Below the pieces are notes generated by a model. That model saw only the letters and a program-made list of their open reading frames with translations. It was not told where the DNA came from and searched no databases. A stretch of DNA of 64,000 nucleotides from CBDFHJ01 sp965247635 (lineage in GTDB: Bacteria > Chloroflexota > Dehalococcoidia > Lucifugimonadales > Australimonadaceae): contig CBDFHJ010000009.1 of assembly GCA_965247635.1 (NCBI GenBank), positions 496,001 through 560,000 on the forward strand, in the 5' to 3' direction. The first letter of the stretch is position 1. Every line of letters starts with the position of its first letter. The translations under genes were made by a program, and so were the position numbers. Below, in pieces: positions 35,001 to 44,101 of the stretch.

Positions 35001-35765
35001 GTGCCTACGGCGACGATTAACGAGCTCAAGCACTACTATGAGGACCAGGGGCAAGGTGAGGCGCTGATCATGCTCCACGGCGCCACGAGCAGCGCCCAGT
35101 CCTTCGAGGAGCACTTTCCGGAGCTGACCCAGAAGTACCGGGTTATCGCGCCCGACATGCGGAGCATGGGACGCAGCGCGCATGTTCCGGAGATGCCACC
35201 CTCAGCGTGGGTGGACGACCTCCTGGCGCTGTTGGACCACCTTCAGATTCAAAAAAGCCACGTCTACGGGACGAGCCTCGGCTCGCGGGTGGCTATGCGT
35301 TTCGCCATCGAACACCCCGACCGGGTGCTGTCGCTCGTCCTGGGGAACCCCATCATCGCCATCACGCCAGAGGCTACCGCCAACCTCAATCGGGCCGGCG
35401 GCGACTGGCGGAATATCCCCAAGCCCCAGCAGGAGAACTATGCACTGCGTCACGGTGACGATTGGAAGGACGTGGTGCTGAACTACTTCAACATCCGCAA
35501 CAAGCCCGACCTCCAAGAGTATTTCAGCCTACGGGAGCTGGTGCCGCAGATCAAGGCTCCGATGCTCATTCTACGCGGCGATAGCCTAGAGGACACCACC
35601 CACCCCTACGCTCACCCCTTCGAGCTGCACACCTTGATCCCTCACTCGCGTCTGGCCATCTTGCCAACCTACTCGGGGGGAAGCGTTTGGGGGATGAACC
35701 CGACCAGACTCCGACACGAGATTATGGCGTTTCTAGAGTCGCTGGCCCCGGTGCCCGCAAGCTAG
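35001..35765 (+). CDS. Alpha/beta-hydrolase
   Basis: 254 residues, probably cytoplasmic. The oxyanion-hole segment LHGATS is at ~25-30, the nucleophile elbow GTSLGS puts Ser92 at the centre, and the acid candidate is Asp194 in LRGDSLED. The usual late catalytic His (xGHxxxxE-type motif) is not obvious: the corresponding stretch reads PTYSGGSVWGMNP. It starts at GTG 35001 after AGAGGAGGAACCC, a strong site. It lies 43 bases ahead of a Rieske oxygenase gene and could hydrolyse a ring-cleavage product or ester in the same pathway; this is inference. Confidence 0.82.
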   Translation: MPTATINELKHYYEDQGQGEALIMLHGATSSAQSFEEHFPELTQKYRVIAPDMRSMGRSAHVPEMPPSAWVDDLLALLDHLQIQKSHVYGTSLGSRVAMRFAIEHPDRVLSLVLGNPIIAITPEATANLNRAGGDWRNIPKPQQENYALRHGDDWKDVVLNYFNIRNKPDLQEYFSLRELVPQIKAPMLILRGDSLEDTTHPYAHPFELHTLIPHSRLAILPTYSGGSVWGMNPTRLRHEIMAFLESLAPVPAS

Positions 35766-35808
35766 CGGCGGGGACCCCACGTCTGGGCGACAACGAGGAG
35801 GTGCTGAG

Positions 35809-37164
35809 ATGACGCTGGATGCCACAGTCCTGAGTGCAACGCAGCCTGTGGACAAAGAGAACGGCTTGATCAGCCGGGACATCTTCGTAAATCCCGAACT
35901 GTACAAGCTGGAACAGGAGCGGGTGTTCGCCCGCGCCTGGCTCTTCATAGGGTTGGAAGACCAGGTACGCAAGCCCGGCGACTACTTCGTCTCGCGCATG
36001 GGGGAGGAGTCGGTCATCCTGAGCCGGGACCGGGACAACTCCATTCACGTGTTCCTGAACTCGTGCCGACACCGGGGGATGAAGGTGTGTCGGTACGACG
36101 AGGGGAACACGCCGGTGTTCACGTGTCCGTACCACGGATGGAGCTACGCGGGCGACGGAAGCCTCGTGGGCGTACCGCGGTACAAGGACGCGTACCGGGA
36201 GGAGTTGGACAAGTCGCAATGGGGCCTTGTCGAGGTGGCACAGCTAGCCAACTTCCATGGCACCATCTGGGCCACGTGGGACTCCAAGGCGCCCCCCTTC
36301 GAGGAGTACCTTGGCGACGTAAAACCGTACATGGATATGCGGTTTGACAAGCCGGACGGGAGCGAGGCGGACCTCGAGGTTATCCCGGGGGTCCTGAAGT
36401 GGCTCATTCCGTGCAACTGGAAGTTCGGCGCCGAGAATTTCATCGGCGACTGGTACCACGGGCCAAGCCATCGCTCGGTGGACCTGGTGCGCATCAGTCC
36501 TAGCGGCCGGCAAGGCCGGCACACCACCGACTACGTCCGTGAGCAGGCCCATCCCTACTTCCTCTCGCACCATGGCCATGGCCTCCGCGCCACTATAGTC
36601 CAGGGCGACTACCCTCCATACACCCCCGTCTACCCGAACGATCCCGTTGTCGAGGAGTACTTTAGGACTGCCTACGAGAAGCGCCGGAAACTCCTGGAAG
36701 AGCGTGCCAGAATCCGGCATTCCAACGGGACCATCTTTCCGAACGCGAGCCCGGGCACGGGAAACGAGACCGTGGCGGTGTGGCACCCCAATGGCCCCGA
36801 CTCGACCGAGGTGTGGCGTTTTTACTTCATGCAGCGCGACGCTCCCCAGGAGGTGAAGGACCTTCAGCGGCACTACATCATGCGCTACGGAGGTCCTGCG
36901 GGCCTGACCGAAGAGGACGACATGGAGAACTGGAACTACGCCCATAAGGCCAGCAAGGGGGTCATCGCGCGCCGGTACCCGTATAACTATCTGATTGGAC
37001 ATGGGCACGAGATGGGCACCAGCAGCCACGCGGGCGTCATGAAGGACGGGGTGATCACGGAGTCAGGGGTCTCGGAGCAGAACCAGCGCAGGATGTACTA
37101 CATGTGGGCCGACCTGATGGACTCCGAGAGCTGGGACGACCTGCGCGAGAAGGGGCTGTGGTAG
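35809..37164 (+). CDS. Rieske-type aromatic ring-hydroxylating oxygenase, large subunit
   Basis: 451 residues. The Rieske [2Fe-2S] motif is complete: Cys86-x-His88 in SCRHRG and Cys106-x2-His109 in TCPYHGW. The mononuclear iron site is in NWKFGAENFIGDWYHGPSHR (about 203-222), with two His of the 2-His-1-carboxylate triad visible. ATG follows GAGGAGGTGCTGAG. No small subunit, ferredoxin or reductase gene is adjacent, so electron partners must be elsewhere. A tandem, broken paralogue follows after 68 bases. The substrate is unknown; the alpha subunits of this family dihydroxylate or demethylate aromatic compounds. Confidence 0.92.
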   Translation: MTLDATVLSATQPVDKENGLISRDIFVNPELYKLEQERVFARAWLFIGLEDQVRKPGDYFVSRMGEESVILSRDRDNSIHVFLNSCRHRGMKVCRYDEGNTPVFTCPYHGWSYAGDGSLVGVPRYKDAYREELDKSQWGLVEVAQLANFHGTIWATWDSKAPPFEEYLGDVKPYMDMRFDKPDGSEADLEVIPGVLKWLIPCNWKFGAENFIGDWYHGPSHRSVDLVRISPSGRQGRHTTDYVREQAHPYFLSHHGHGLRATIVQGDYPPYTPVYPNDPVVEEYFRTAYEKRRKLLEERARIRHSNGTIFPNASPGTGNETVAVWHPNGPDSTEVWRFYFMQRDAPQEVKDLQRHYIMRYGGPAGLTEEDDMENWNYAHKASKGVIARRYPYNYLIGHGHEMGTSSHAGVMKDGVITESGVSEQNQRRMYYMWADLMDSESWDDLREKGLW

Positions 37165-38265
37165 TAGCCTCCTCTTGGCTTTGTCGGCGTGGGAATTGAC
37201 TACACGGACGCAACGAAGGTGGAGGCATCGAAATGACGCTGAACGCAAGGGGTATGACCGGCAGCGAATTGGCGGACCAGGCGACCGGCCTCGTGAGCCG
37301 GGACATTTTCGTGGACGCGGAGCTGTACGAGATCGAGAAGGAGCGGGTGTTCGCCCGCTGCTGGCTCTTCGTGGGGTTCGAGGACCAGGTCAAGAAACCA
37401 GGCGACTACTTCATCTCCCGTATGGGGGAGGAGTCGGTCATCCTGAGCCGGGACCGGGACAACACGATTCACGTGTTCCTGAACTCGTGCCGGCACCGGG
37501 GAATGAAGGTATGCCGGTACGACGAGGGGAACACGCCGGTGTTCACGTGCCCGTACCACGGGTGGAGCTACGCGGGCGACGGGTCGCTGGTGGGGGTGCC
37601 CCGGTACAAGGATGCGTATCGGGAGGAACTGGACAAGAGCCAGTGGGGATTGGTGGAAGGTAGCCCAGATGCAACTCCACAAGGGCACGGTGTGGGCCAC
37701 GTGGGACCCTGACGCTCCCGACTTCTTCGAGTACATCGGCGATAATCAGTACGGGGTAGACCTATGGATTGACAAGCCGGACGGGACTGAGGCGGACCTG
37801 GAGGTGCTGGGACTGTACAAGTGGATCTTCCCCTCCAACTGGAAGTTCGGCGCCGAGAACTTCCTCGCGGATGCCTACCACGGGACAACAACGCACCACT
37901 CGGTGGAGATCGTCGACATCAACCCCGGCGGTGGCCAGAGCCGGCAGACCGCCGCTGGGCGCGCCCACCGTGACGCTGCGACGCGCATCGAGGTGACCCA
38001 CCACGGCCCGGGCAGGCTGGGCGTGTATTTCGCTCCCGAGGACTTTCCCTACATCCCCACCTATCCGAACCAGCCGCCGGTTGTTGAGGAGGACTACCGC
38101 GCGTCCTACGAGCGTCGTAAGCAGGTGCTGGGTAAGATGTGGCGGGTGATTGGCAGCAACGGCAACGTCTTCCCGAACGCCACACAGGGCACTCATAGCA
38201 GCATGTGCGTGTGGCATCCCGACGGCGTCGATTCCACGGAGACGTGGCGTTGGTACTTCGTGCGT

Positions 38266-39633
38266 GAGGTATCTTCAAAAAGTGTGTAAACAGTCAGGCG
38301 GTGTACCCTCTCTCTGAACAACACGGGCTCGAGGCCCAAGAGAGGAGATAGACCGCCCATGAGGAAGGAAAGCACTGAGAGTAGGTCGGAGTCAAGGCCG
38401 GAGTGGGAGCAGTTGGAGGATTGGGTGCGAAGCCAGGTCCAGAGGCTGATCCAGGAGTTGCCGGAGGAGGAGGTGACGGCGTTTCTGGGAAGGGCGAAGT
38501 CGGCGCTCAGATCCGACTCGGACAACGATACCGGCTATCGGAACGGATACGGCAGAGCCCGGAGGCTTACGCTGAGTTCGGGAACGATACAGCTGAGGCG
38601 GCCGCGAGTCCGCGATACCGAGGAGCAGTTCGAGAGCCGGCTGCTGCCGCTGTTCGTCAACAGGACCAGGAAGGTTGCTGAGTTGATCCCCGAGCTGTAC
38701 CTGCACGGTCTATCCGAAGGCGACTTCGATCTGGCTTTGCGGGGGCTGCTGGGAGAGGACGCACCGGTATCGGCGAGCACGGTGGCCCGGTTGAAGTCCA
38801 AGTGGAACGATGAGCTTGCCCAATGGCGCAGCCGGCCCCTAGATGACCTGGAAGTGGTCTACATGTGGGTGGATGGAGTCTACGTCAAGGCTGGTCTTGA
38901 GAAGGAGAAGGCGGCAGTACTGGTGGTGGTGGCGGCCCTGAGCGACGGGAGCAAGGTGGTGGTGAGCGCTGTTCCCGGATACAGGGAGTCCACAGAGAAC
39001 TGGTCCGATGTGCTCAGGGACATGAGGCGCCGCGGGCTGGAGTGCCCGAGGCTGGTGGTTGGGGACGGACACCTGGGCATCTGGGGAGCTCTGCGCAACG
39101 TCTATCCGCAGGCGGCAGAGCAACGCTGCTGGAACCACAAGATCGTAAACGTGCTCGCCAAGCTTCCAAAGCGACAACAGGACCAGGCCAAGCTCATGCT
39201 GCGTACTATCCCCTACGCGCCGACTCGGACAGAGGCTGAGCGGCTCAGGACGGTGTTCACCAGGTGGTGCGGCGACCATTCCTACGAGGCGGCCTCAGAG
39301 GCCTTGGAGCGGGACTGGGACCGCATGGTCACCTTCTATGACTTCCCAAAGGAGCACTGGGGGCACCTTCGCACGACGAACCCGGTAGAATCACCCTTCG
39401 CGGCCCTCAGGCTTCGGACCGATGCCGCCAAGCGCTACAAGAGGGTCGATCGGGCGATAGCGGTGATCTGGAAAATGTTGATGGTCGCCGAACAGCGCTT
39501 CAGGCGTCTGAAGGCCCCTGAGTTGATCGAAGACGTCTATCTCGGTGCACAGTATGCGGATGGAATCGCCATTGAATCAACGGCTGAGAAGGTCGCCGCC
39601 TGATGTCGTTTACACACCTATTGACGTAACCTC
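38266..39633 (+). mobile_element. IS256-family element, copy 5
   Basis: A full-length 1368-bp copy in the second Rieske gene. The flanking octamers are TCGTGCGT (left) and TCGTGCAG (right), matching at six of eight positions, so the target duplication has diverged or been altered at the left junction. Confidence 0.93.
38359..39603 (+). CDS. IS256-family (mutator-type) transposase
   Basis: 414 residues, intact, with DDE residues in WVDGVYVK, VGDGHLGIWG and TTNPVES. It shares the QELPEEEV variant with copy 3, suggesting one gave rise to the other. It is co-directional with the oxygenase gene it disrupts. Confidence 0.93.
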   Translation: MRKESTESRSESRPEWEQLEDWVRSQVQRLIQELPEEEVTAFLGRAKSALRSDSDNDTGYRNGYGRARRLTLSSGTIQLRRPRVRDTEEQFESRLLPLFVNRTRKVAELIPELYLHGLSEGDFDLALRGLLGEDAPVSASTVARLKSKWNDELAQWRSRPLDDLEVVYMWVDGVYVKAGLEKEKAAVLVVVAALSDGSKVVVSAVPGYRESTENWSDVLRDMRRRGLECPRLVVGDGHLGIWGALRNVYPQAAEQRCWNHKIVNVLAKLPKRQQDQAKLMLRTIPYAPTRTEAERLRTVFTRWCGDHSYEAASEALERDWDRMVTFYDFPKEHWGHLRTTNPVESPFAALRLRTDAAKRYKRVDRAIAVIWKMLMVAEQRFRRLKAPELIEDVYLGAQYADGIAIESTAEKVAA

Positions 39634-40004
39634 TCGTGCAGCGGGACATGCCGCAAGAAGTGAAGGACATGCTCCTCCACTACTACATGCGCTACGGCGG
39701 CCCGATCGGCCTAACGGAAATGGACGATATGGAGAACTGGAGCTACGCTCAGAAGGCGAGCAAGGGGGTCATCGCCCGCCGCTACCCGCACCACTACGCC
39801 ATGGGCCTGGGCCACGAGACCAAGGGTCATCACAACCTGGCCGAGCTAGGACTGCCCCAAAACGCGCTTATTTCCGAGGTCATGTCGCCTGAAACTCGAC
39901 GGCTCTGCTCCGAGCAGAACTCCCGCGGTGCGTACTACTTCTGGGCCGACCTCATGGACTCGGGCAGTTGGGACCAGATGCGAAAGAAGGGCCTCTTCCC
40001 GTAG

Positions 40005-40329
40005 CCGGTGTCGCTGGCCGGATGTCAGCGCTCGACCCTAGTAACCTGAGTCACTAATCCGTTCAGTAGATGTAGGGAGAGTTGCAGAGCCCCGTTCATG
40101 GTTCGACAGGCTCACCACGAACGGGGAAAATCCGCTCGTCCTGAGCTTGTCGAAGGATGAGCGGATTATGGAATGGTTTCCTGACTCACCACCCTAGAGG
40201 GGTGTAGGAAAGTAAGAATTCCTGCTTTGACAGGTCTGGCTTTTCGGACTCCGCATGGAATCGGTCCGAAGGACTCCGGATTCTTTCGGAGATCCCAGCA
40301 CCAACGGGAAAAGTAGGTCACCCCGACAC
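40005..40329. other. Intergenic DNA with hairpin repeats
   Basis: No gene. It contains the REP-like doublet at 40090-40166 and, at its right edge, the palindrome CCCCGACACGTCGGGG (40321-40336) where the 189-bp duplicated block starts. Confidence 0.6.
40090..40166. repeat. REP-like hairpin doublet with complementary loops
   Basis: Hairpin 1 has arms CCCCGTTCATGG (40090-40101) and CCACGAACGGGG (40115-40126). Hairpin 2 has arms ATCCGCTCGTCCT (40130-40142) and AGGATGAGCGGAT (40154-40166). The loops TTCGACAGGCTCA and GAGCTTGTCGA are nearly complementary to each other. Single members with the same loop occur near 4.13, 32.63, 32.73, 40.34 and 42.07 kb. Confidence 0.75.
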
Positions 40330-40518
40330 GTCGGGGCGCCGCCCTTCGGCGTGCTCAGGGTGAACGGCGCGGGCTTTTTTCAGCAGCCTTAGGACTCGAC
40401 CAGGACCTGGCCGACCATCTTCCATCTGCCCTCTGTTATGGCCAGCAAGTAAGAGGTGGACATAGGAGCGCCACCGACGCTAAGCCGCGCGTCCACCACG
40501 GCCAGCCCCCCCTGCATG
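40330..40518. repeat. 189-bp direct repeat flanking IS3 copy C, left copy
   Basis: Identical to 42063-42251 as far as I can read. It contains an end of the MITE-like repeat and the last ~40 codons of the TPR lipoprotein gene (antisense), ending at TGCATG where the IS begins. It is a broken duplicate of that gene's 3' end. Confidence 0.9.
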
Positions 40519-40561
40519 TGTTAGCAACCAGCAAAAGTGGGACACATTGGGAGCCGAGAGA

Positions 40562-41547
40562 TCAGGGGCTGGATGGAGGTCTGGCGAGCTCCCTGAGGGC
40601 CCTGTTGTAGCGTCGTCGCCGTTCGGTGGTTTGAGCCTTCACCTCCTTCCTGCGTTGTAGGATCTCTTGCCGTCTTCCCTTGAGCACGTCTGATGGTGTC
40701 ACGTTGCCCAGAGCCTTGTGATAGCGCCGGTAGTTGTAGTAGCTGACGAAGGCCGCGATAGCAGCCTCAAGGTCGGCGGGCAACTCATAAGGCACCTGGT
40801 TGACGTCCCGTTTGATGGTCTGGTGGTAGCGCTCCACTTCCCGTTGGTCTGAGGGTGGAAAGGAGTTGCTAGGATGTGCTTGATGCCAACCATCCCCAGG
40901 TAGTCCCTGAATGCTCTTGAGACATAGCCTGGACCGTTGTCACTCAGCAGCCTGGTGCGGTCTGTGACTGGAACTTGGTCCATGCTGGTCGTGTCCACAG
41001 CATCCTGGACCACCTCGATGAAGGAGTCGGCCGTCATATCTTGCTGAAGCCTGTGAGCCAGGATGAAGCGGGAGTAGTCGTCCATAACGGTGACCAGGTA
41101 GTAGTAGCCCCACCCAACCACCCTGAAGTATGAGGCATCGGTGGCCCACATCTGGTGAGGTCCTGTGGTCTTGCGGTGGCACTCCTTCCCCGCGGCCAAC
41201 CGCATCTCAGGCCTCTTCACTAGGCCCTCCCTGCCCAGGATACGGTAGACGCTGGACTCTGAGACTGAGAAGCCCTGGTTGTCGGTGATCCCCGCGGCCA
41301 GCTGACGGCAGCTCAGCTCTGGCATCTCCCTGGCTGATAACAGGACTGAGCGTTCTTCCTGAATAGTAAGACGGTTCCATGGTGGCTGATCGCCTCCTGG
41401 TCGGTCCTCAAGTCCTTGTTGGTCTTGGCGTCTGAGCCACCGGTAGTAGGTGCTCTTAGGGATGCCCAGCTCTCTGAGGACCTTTCGCTTGGGGAGGGGA
41501 GACGAGGATACTTTGGTAACTACCTCTGCCTTCTCCGGGGCGCTCAT
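40562..41547 (-). pseudogene. IS3-family OrfB, frameshifted
   Basis: The frame equals copy D through HPQTNGK and is then shifted by the loss of one G (GCTCCACTTCCC versus GCTCCAGCTTCCC near 40835). The shift comes immediately before the catalytic Glu of LERYHQ, so that residue is lost from the first frame. The remainder is open in the frame at 40562-40837. The transposase should be inactive. Confidence 0.88.
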
Positions 41548-41951
41548 CCGCTGGTACCGGTGGCGTCCTGGGGCATGGGGATGGCCGTTTTTTTGAGACG
41601 GTACGCCTCCAGCGACAGATCGGCCACTAGCTCCTTGAGTTCCCCGTTCTCTCGCTTGAGTTGCCCTACCTCATGCTGAGTGGCGTCCCGAACCGAGTCA
41701 CGGGTCAACCTCTCCTTGCCCGCCTCCATGAACTCTTTGGTCCACGAGTAGTAGGAGTGGGGCTTGATCCCCTCCCGCCGGCACAGGTCGTTGACTGTGA
41801 CCTCGCGGCGGAAGCCCTCCAGAACAATTCGGATCTTCTCTTCGGGGGTGTACTTACGTCGGGCAGCCGCCTTCACTGTGCGGACGAAAGACCTGGTCTG
41901 CTCGCTTCGTTCCTCGGCGGCCTCTGCTTTGCTTACTTCTAATTGGGACAC
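41544..41951 (-). CDS. IS3-family OrfA
   Basis: 135 residues, apparently identical in protein sequence to OrfA of copy B (HTH plus leucine-rich helix). It is intact although its orfB is broken. Confidence 0.9.
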   Translation of the reverse strand: MSQLEVSKAEAAEERSEQTRSFVRTVKAAARRKYTPEEKIRIVLEGFRREVTVNDLCRREGIKPHSYYSWTKEFMEAGKERLTRDSVRDATQHEVGQLKRENGELKELVADLSLEAYRLKKTAIPMPQDATGTSG

Positions 41952-42062
41952 ATCTGCTCCTTTCTGTGGGTAGCTCTACCCTCATTTCAGGAGCTCACAC
42001 CACCCTCCGACTCTCGGGTTTTCCTACCCTTATATGTGTCCCATTATCGCTGACGGTCTACA

Positions 42063-42251
42063 GTCGGGGCGCCGCCCTTCGGCGTGCTCAGGGTGAACGG
42101 CGCGGGCTTTTTTCAGCAGCCTTAGGACTCGACCAGGACCTGGCCGACCATCTTCCATCTGCCCTCTGTTATGGCCAGCAAGTAAGAGGTGGACATAGGA
42201 GCGCCACCGACGCTAAGCCGCGCGTCCACCACGGCCAGCCCCCCCTGCATG
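42063..42251. repeat. 189-bp direct repeat flanking IS3 copy C, right copy
   Basis: The right-hand member of the duplication, contiguous with the intact TPR lipoprotein gene. This is therefore presumably the original copy. Confidence 0.9.
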
Positions 42252-43204
42252 TAGCGGAGGTCCACCTCTACCAGATCCGTCGTCCATCGTCGGATCTCCG
42301 CGTTGGCCAGGTGCATGAGGAGGGCTTGCGTTGCCTCGTCCGAGGTAGGTGTGCTCCTCTCGATCACTGCTTCGGCGTCGTAGCCGTTCCACGCGCGCAG
42401 ATAGCTCTCTATGGCGTTGGTGATCTGGGAGGGCACGGCTTCCTCGCTCGATGGCGCCGCCTCTGGAGGAAGGTCTGCGAAGTCCACCACCCCCGCCTCT
42501 GGTGGTGGGAGCTCCAAGTCTGGAGCCAGACGCACGGCCGACCTGTACGCCTCCAACGCCAGGTCCCACTCACCTTTCGCTACTCGAATTCTGCCCAGGT
42601 TCAGGTACGGAAAGTGGGGTGTTTCGTACCGCACGGCGGCTATGGCCTTTTCGAGCCAGGGAATAGCGTCATCCGGCATGCCCTGGTCAATCAGGTAGGT
42701 ACCGATGTCGTTGTACGGGTTCCCGTACCCAGGGTCGAGGGCGGTGGCCTTCTGAGCTTCTTCGATAGCGTTGTCGTAGCGACCCATCCAACTGTACGTC
42801 CAACCCAGGTAAGTGTGGGCTTCCGCGGTGCGGAACGTGGCGATTGAGCTTTGGTACGCCTCGACTGCCTCCTGTAACCGGCCTTGCAGTTGGAGCTCAT
42901 AGGCCTCGTTGAGCAGGTGTGTGGCAAACTCCCAGGTTAGGGTGGCGCCGCCCTCAGGCGTTGGGATCACCAGCAAAGCGATGGGGCCAATGGCTGTGGG
43001 GGTGGCCGTGGGCGATAGGATCAGCGACGGCGTGGATGCCGTGGTCAGTATGGGTGTCGGGGTGAAGGTCGGGGTGGGCCCAGCCACGTCTGTGACCGAG
43101 GCGGTGGGGTCCATCGTGCCTTCCGCCTCCGGAGCCGGCGTCGAGGTACACGCCACGCCCACGGAAGCGATTATAGATACGAGCAACAGCAACACGCTGG
43201 CCAT
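42122..43204 (-). CDS. TPR-repeat lipoprotein with Thr/Pro linker
   Basis: 360 residues. The signal peptide (VLLLLVSIIASVGVAC) has its lipobox Cys at 19. A Thr/Pro-rich linker runs to ~residue 90. Three to four TPR units follow (AEAHTYLGWTYSWMGRYDNA, NDIGTYLIDQGMPDDAIPWL and YLNLGRIRVAKGEWDLALEA). The last ~100 residues resemble a SnoaL/NTF2-like fold (ITNAIESYLRAWNGYDAEAV) and end in WKMVGQVLVES. A longer frame extends 240 codons upstream, but that part overlaps the SRAP gene in another frame and is spurious; ATG 43204 heads the lipoprotein signal. Likely an extracytoplasmic protein-interaction module; partner unknown. Confidence 0.82.
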   Translation of the reverse strand: MASVLLLLVSIIASVGVACTSTPAPEAEGTMDPTASVTDVAGPTPTFTPTPILTTASTPSLILSPTATPTAIGPIALLVIPTPEGGATLTWEFATHLLNEAYELQLQGRLQEAVEAYQSSIATFRTAEAHTYLGWTYSWMGRYDNAIEEAQKATALDPGYGNPYNDIGTYLIDQGMPDDAIPWLEKAIAAVRYETPHFPYLNLGRIRVAKGEWDLALEAYRSAVRLAPDLELPPPEAGVVDFADLPPEAAPSSEEAVPSQITNAIESYLRAWNGYDAEAVIERSTPTSDEATQALLMHLANAEIRRWTTDLVEVDLRYMQGGLAVVDARLSVGGAPMSTSYLLAITEGRWKMVGQVLVES

Positions 43205-43248
43205 GCACTTGTACCGCTGCCATGCGCTGGCGGGAGCGGAACGTACGG

Positions 43249-43914
43249 CTATACCGGTAGCACGCAGTCCGGGTGCTCGTTGCGGACCAAGTTTACTAGC
43301 GGTGACACGGCGTATGCCTCCATCGCTTCCGATGGGTAGGGCGTCAGCAGCGACAATAGTGCGTTGGGGTCTTCCACGTCCGGGTCCAGCCACACTTCCT
43401 CCGTTTCCCTCGACATGATCACCGGCATGCGCGCGTGGATTGGCGACATTAGGCTGTTCGCGTCGGTGGTGATAATGGTGCACGATCGCACCTGCTCTCG
43501 GGAGGCGGGGTCCCTCCATTCGGCCCAAAGGCCCGCGAAGCCGAAGGGCTCTCCGGCGTTCAGGGTGACCCGCATTGGCATCCTGGCGGCGCCCTCTTTT
43601 TTCCACTCGTAGAAACCGTCGGCGAGCACCAGGCACCGATGCGTTCGAAGCGGCGCGCGGAAGCTGGACCTGGCCGTCAGCGTCTCGGCGCGAGCGTTGA
43701 TCATTCGGTGCCCAAGGGAGAGGTCCTTGGCCCAGAAGGGTACCAGCCCCCAGCGCATGTACTCGGCATTGTGAGGGCCCTGGGCGCCGTACACCAGCAC
43801 CTGCTGCGTGGGAGCGATGTTGAATCGAGGCTGGTAGGCGAGAGGCCCCACGTCGAAGGGGAACCGCTCGAGGAGTCTCTCGACATCGATGGTCAGCGTA
43901 AACCGTCCGCACAC
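43249..43914 (-). CDS. SRAP-family (HMCES/YedK) abasic-site DNA-protein crosslink protein
   Basis: 221 residues. The mature N-terminus must be Cys2, and the frame gives GTG-Cys-Gly-Arg-Phe-Thr at 43914, preceded by GAGGCGG; I therefore chose this GTG over upstream in-frame starts. Family residues are present: Cys2, Asn in PRFNIAPTQ (~32), Asn in INARAET (~73), Glu in GFYEWKK (~103) and His in IHARMPVIM (~161). SRAP proteins covalently trap abasic sites in single-stranded DNA through Cys2. It lies 44 bases upstream of the TPR lipoprotein gene on the same strand, with no obvious functional link. Confidence 0.92.
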   Translation of the reverse strand: MCGRFTLTIDVERLLERFPFDVGPLAYQPRFNIAPTQQVLVYGAQGPHNAEYMRWGLVPFWAKDLSLGHRMINARAETLTARSSFRAPLRTHRCLVLADGFYEWKKEGAARMPMRVTLNAGEPFGFAGLWAEWRDPASREQVRSCTIITTDANSLMSPIHARMPVIMSRETEEVWLDPDVEDPNALLSLLTPYPSEAMEAYAVSPLVNLVRNEHPDCVLPV

Positions 43915-44101
43915 TGGGCCGCCTCGGCACTGCTGTGGGTTAGCACCAGGATAACACTTGGCCTGAGTGGAGGAGAGGCGCCCTGGCTGTGAGGGACTCT
44001 GGTAGAATCGGGCACCACTCCTCCCAGAAAGTATGCGGGCGGAGTGTATCTCTTCTTGACAGCTGGCTGACCAGCGCGTCGTCAGGATTCGAGGATAGAC
44101 G

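Larger units (their letters stand above)
37233..40004 (+). pseudogene. Second Rieske oxygenase gene, frameshifted and split by IS256 copy 5
   Basis: A paralogue of the preceding gene with the same Rieske residues (Cys86, His88, Cys106, His109). Near 37659 an extra base (GTGGAAGGTAGCC, where the paralogue supports GTGGAGGT) shifts the frame after KSQWGLVE. The homologous sequence continues in another frame from VAQMQLHKGTVWATWD. At 38265 IS256 copy 5 interrupts WRWYFV, and the sequence resumes at 39636 with VQRDMPQEVKDML to the stop at 40004. Removing the IS and one base would restore a ~450-residue oxygenase. The upstream GGTGGAGGCATCGAA leader is intact, so decay seems recent. Confidence 0.9.
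40519..42062 (-). mobile_element. IS3-family element, copy C
   Basis: 1544 bp, one base shorter than copies B and D because of a deletion in orfB. It has the same terminal repeats as copy B. It is bracketed by a 189-bp duplication instead of the 3-5 bp expected for IS3 insertion. Confidence 0.92.

Noticed and set aside
43205..43930. N-terminal 240-codon extension of the TPR lipoprotein frame
   Set aside because: It overlaps the SRAP gene in another frame, is Arg-rich and non-protein-like, and the lipoprotein signal with its own ATG begins at 43204.
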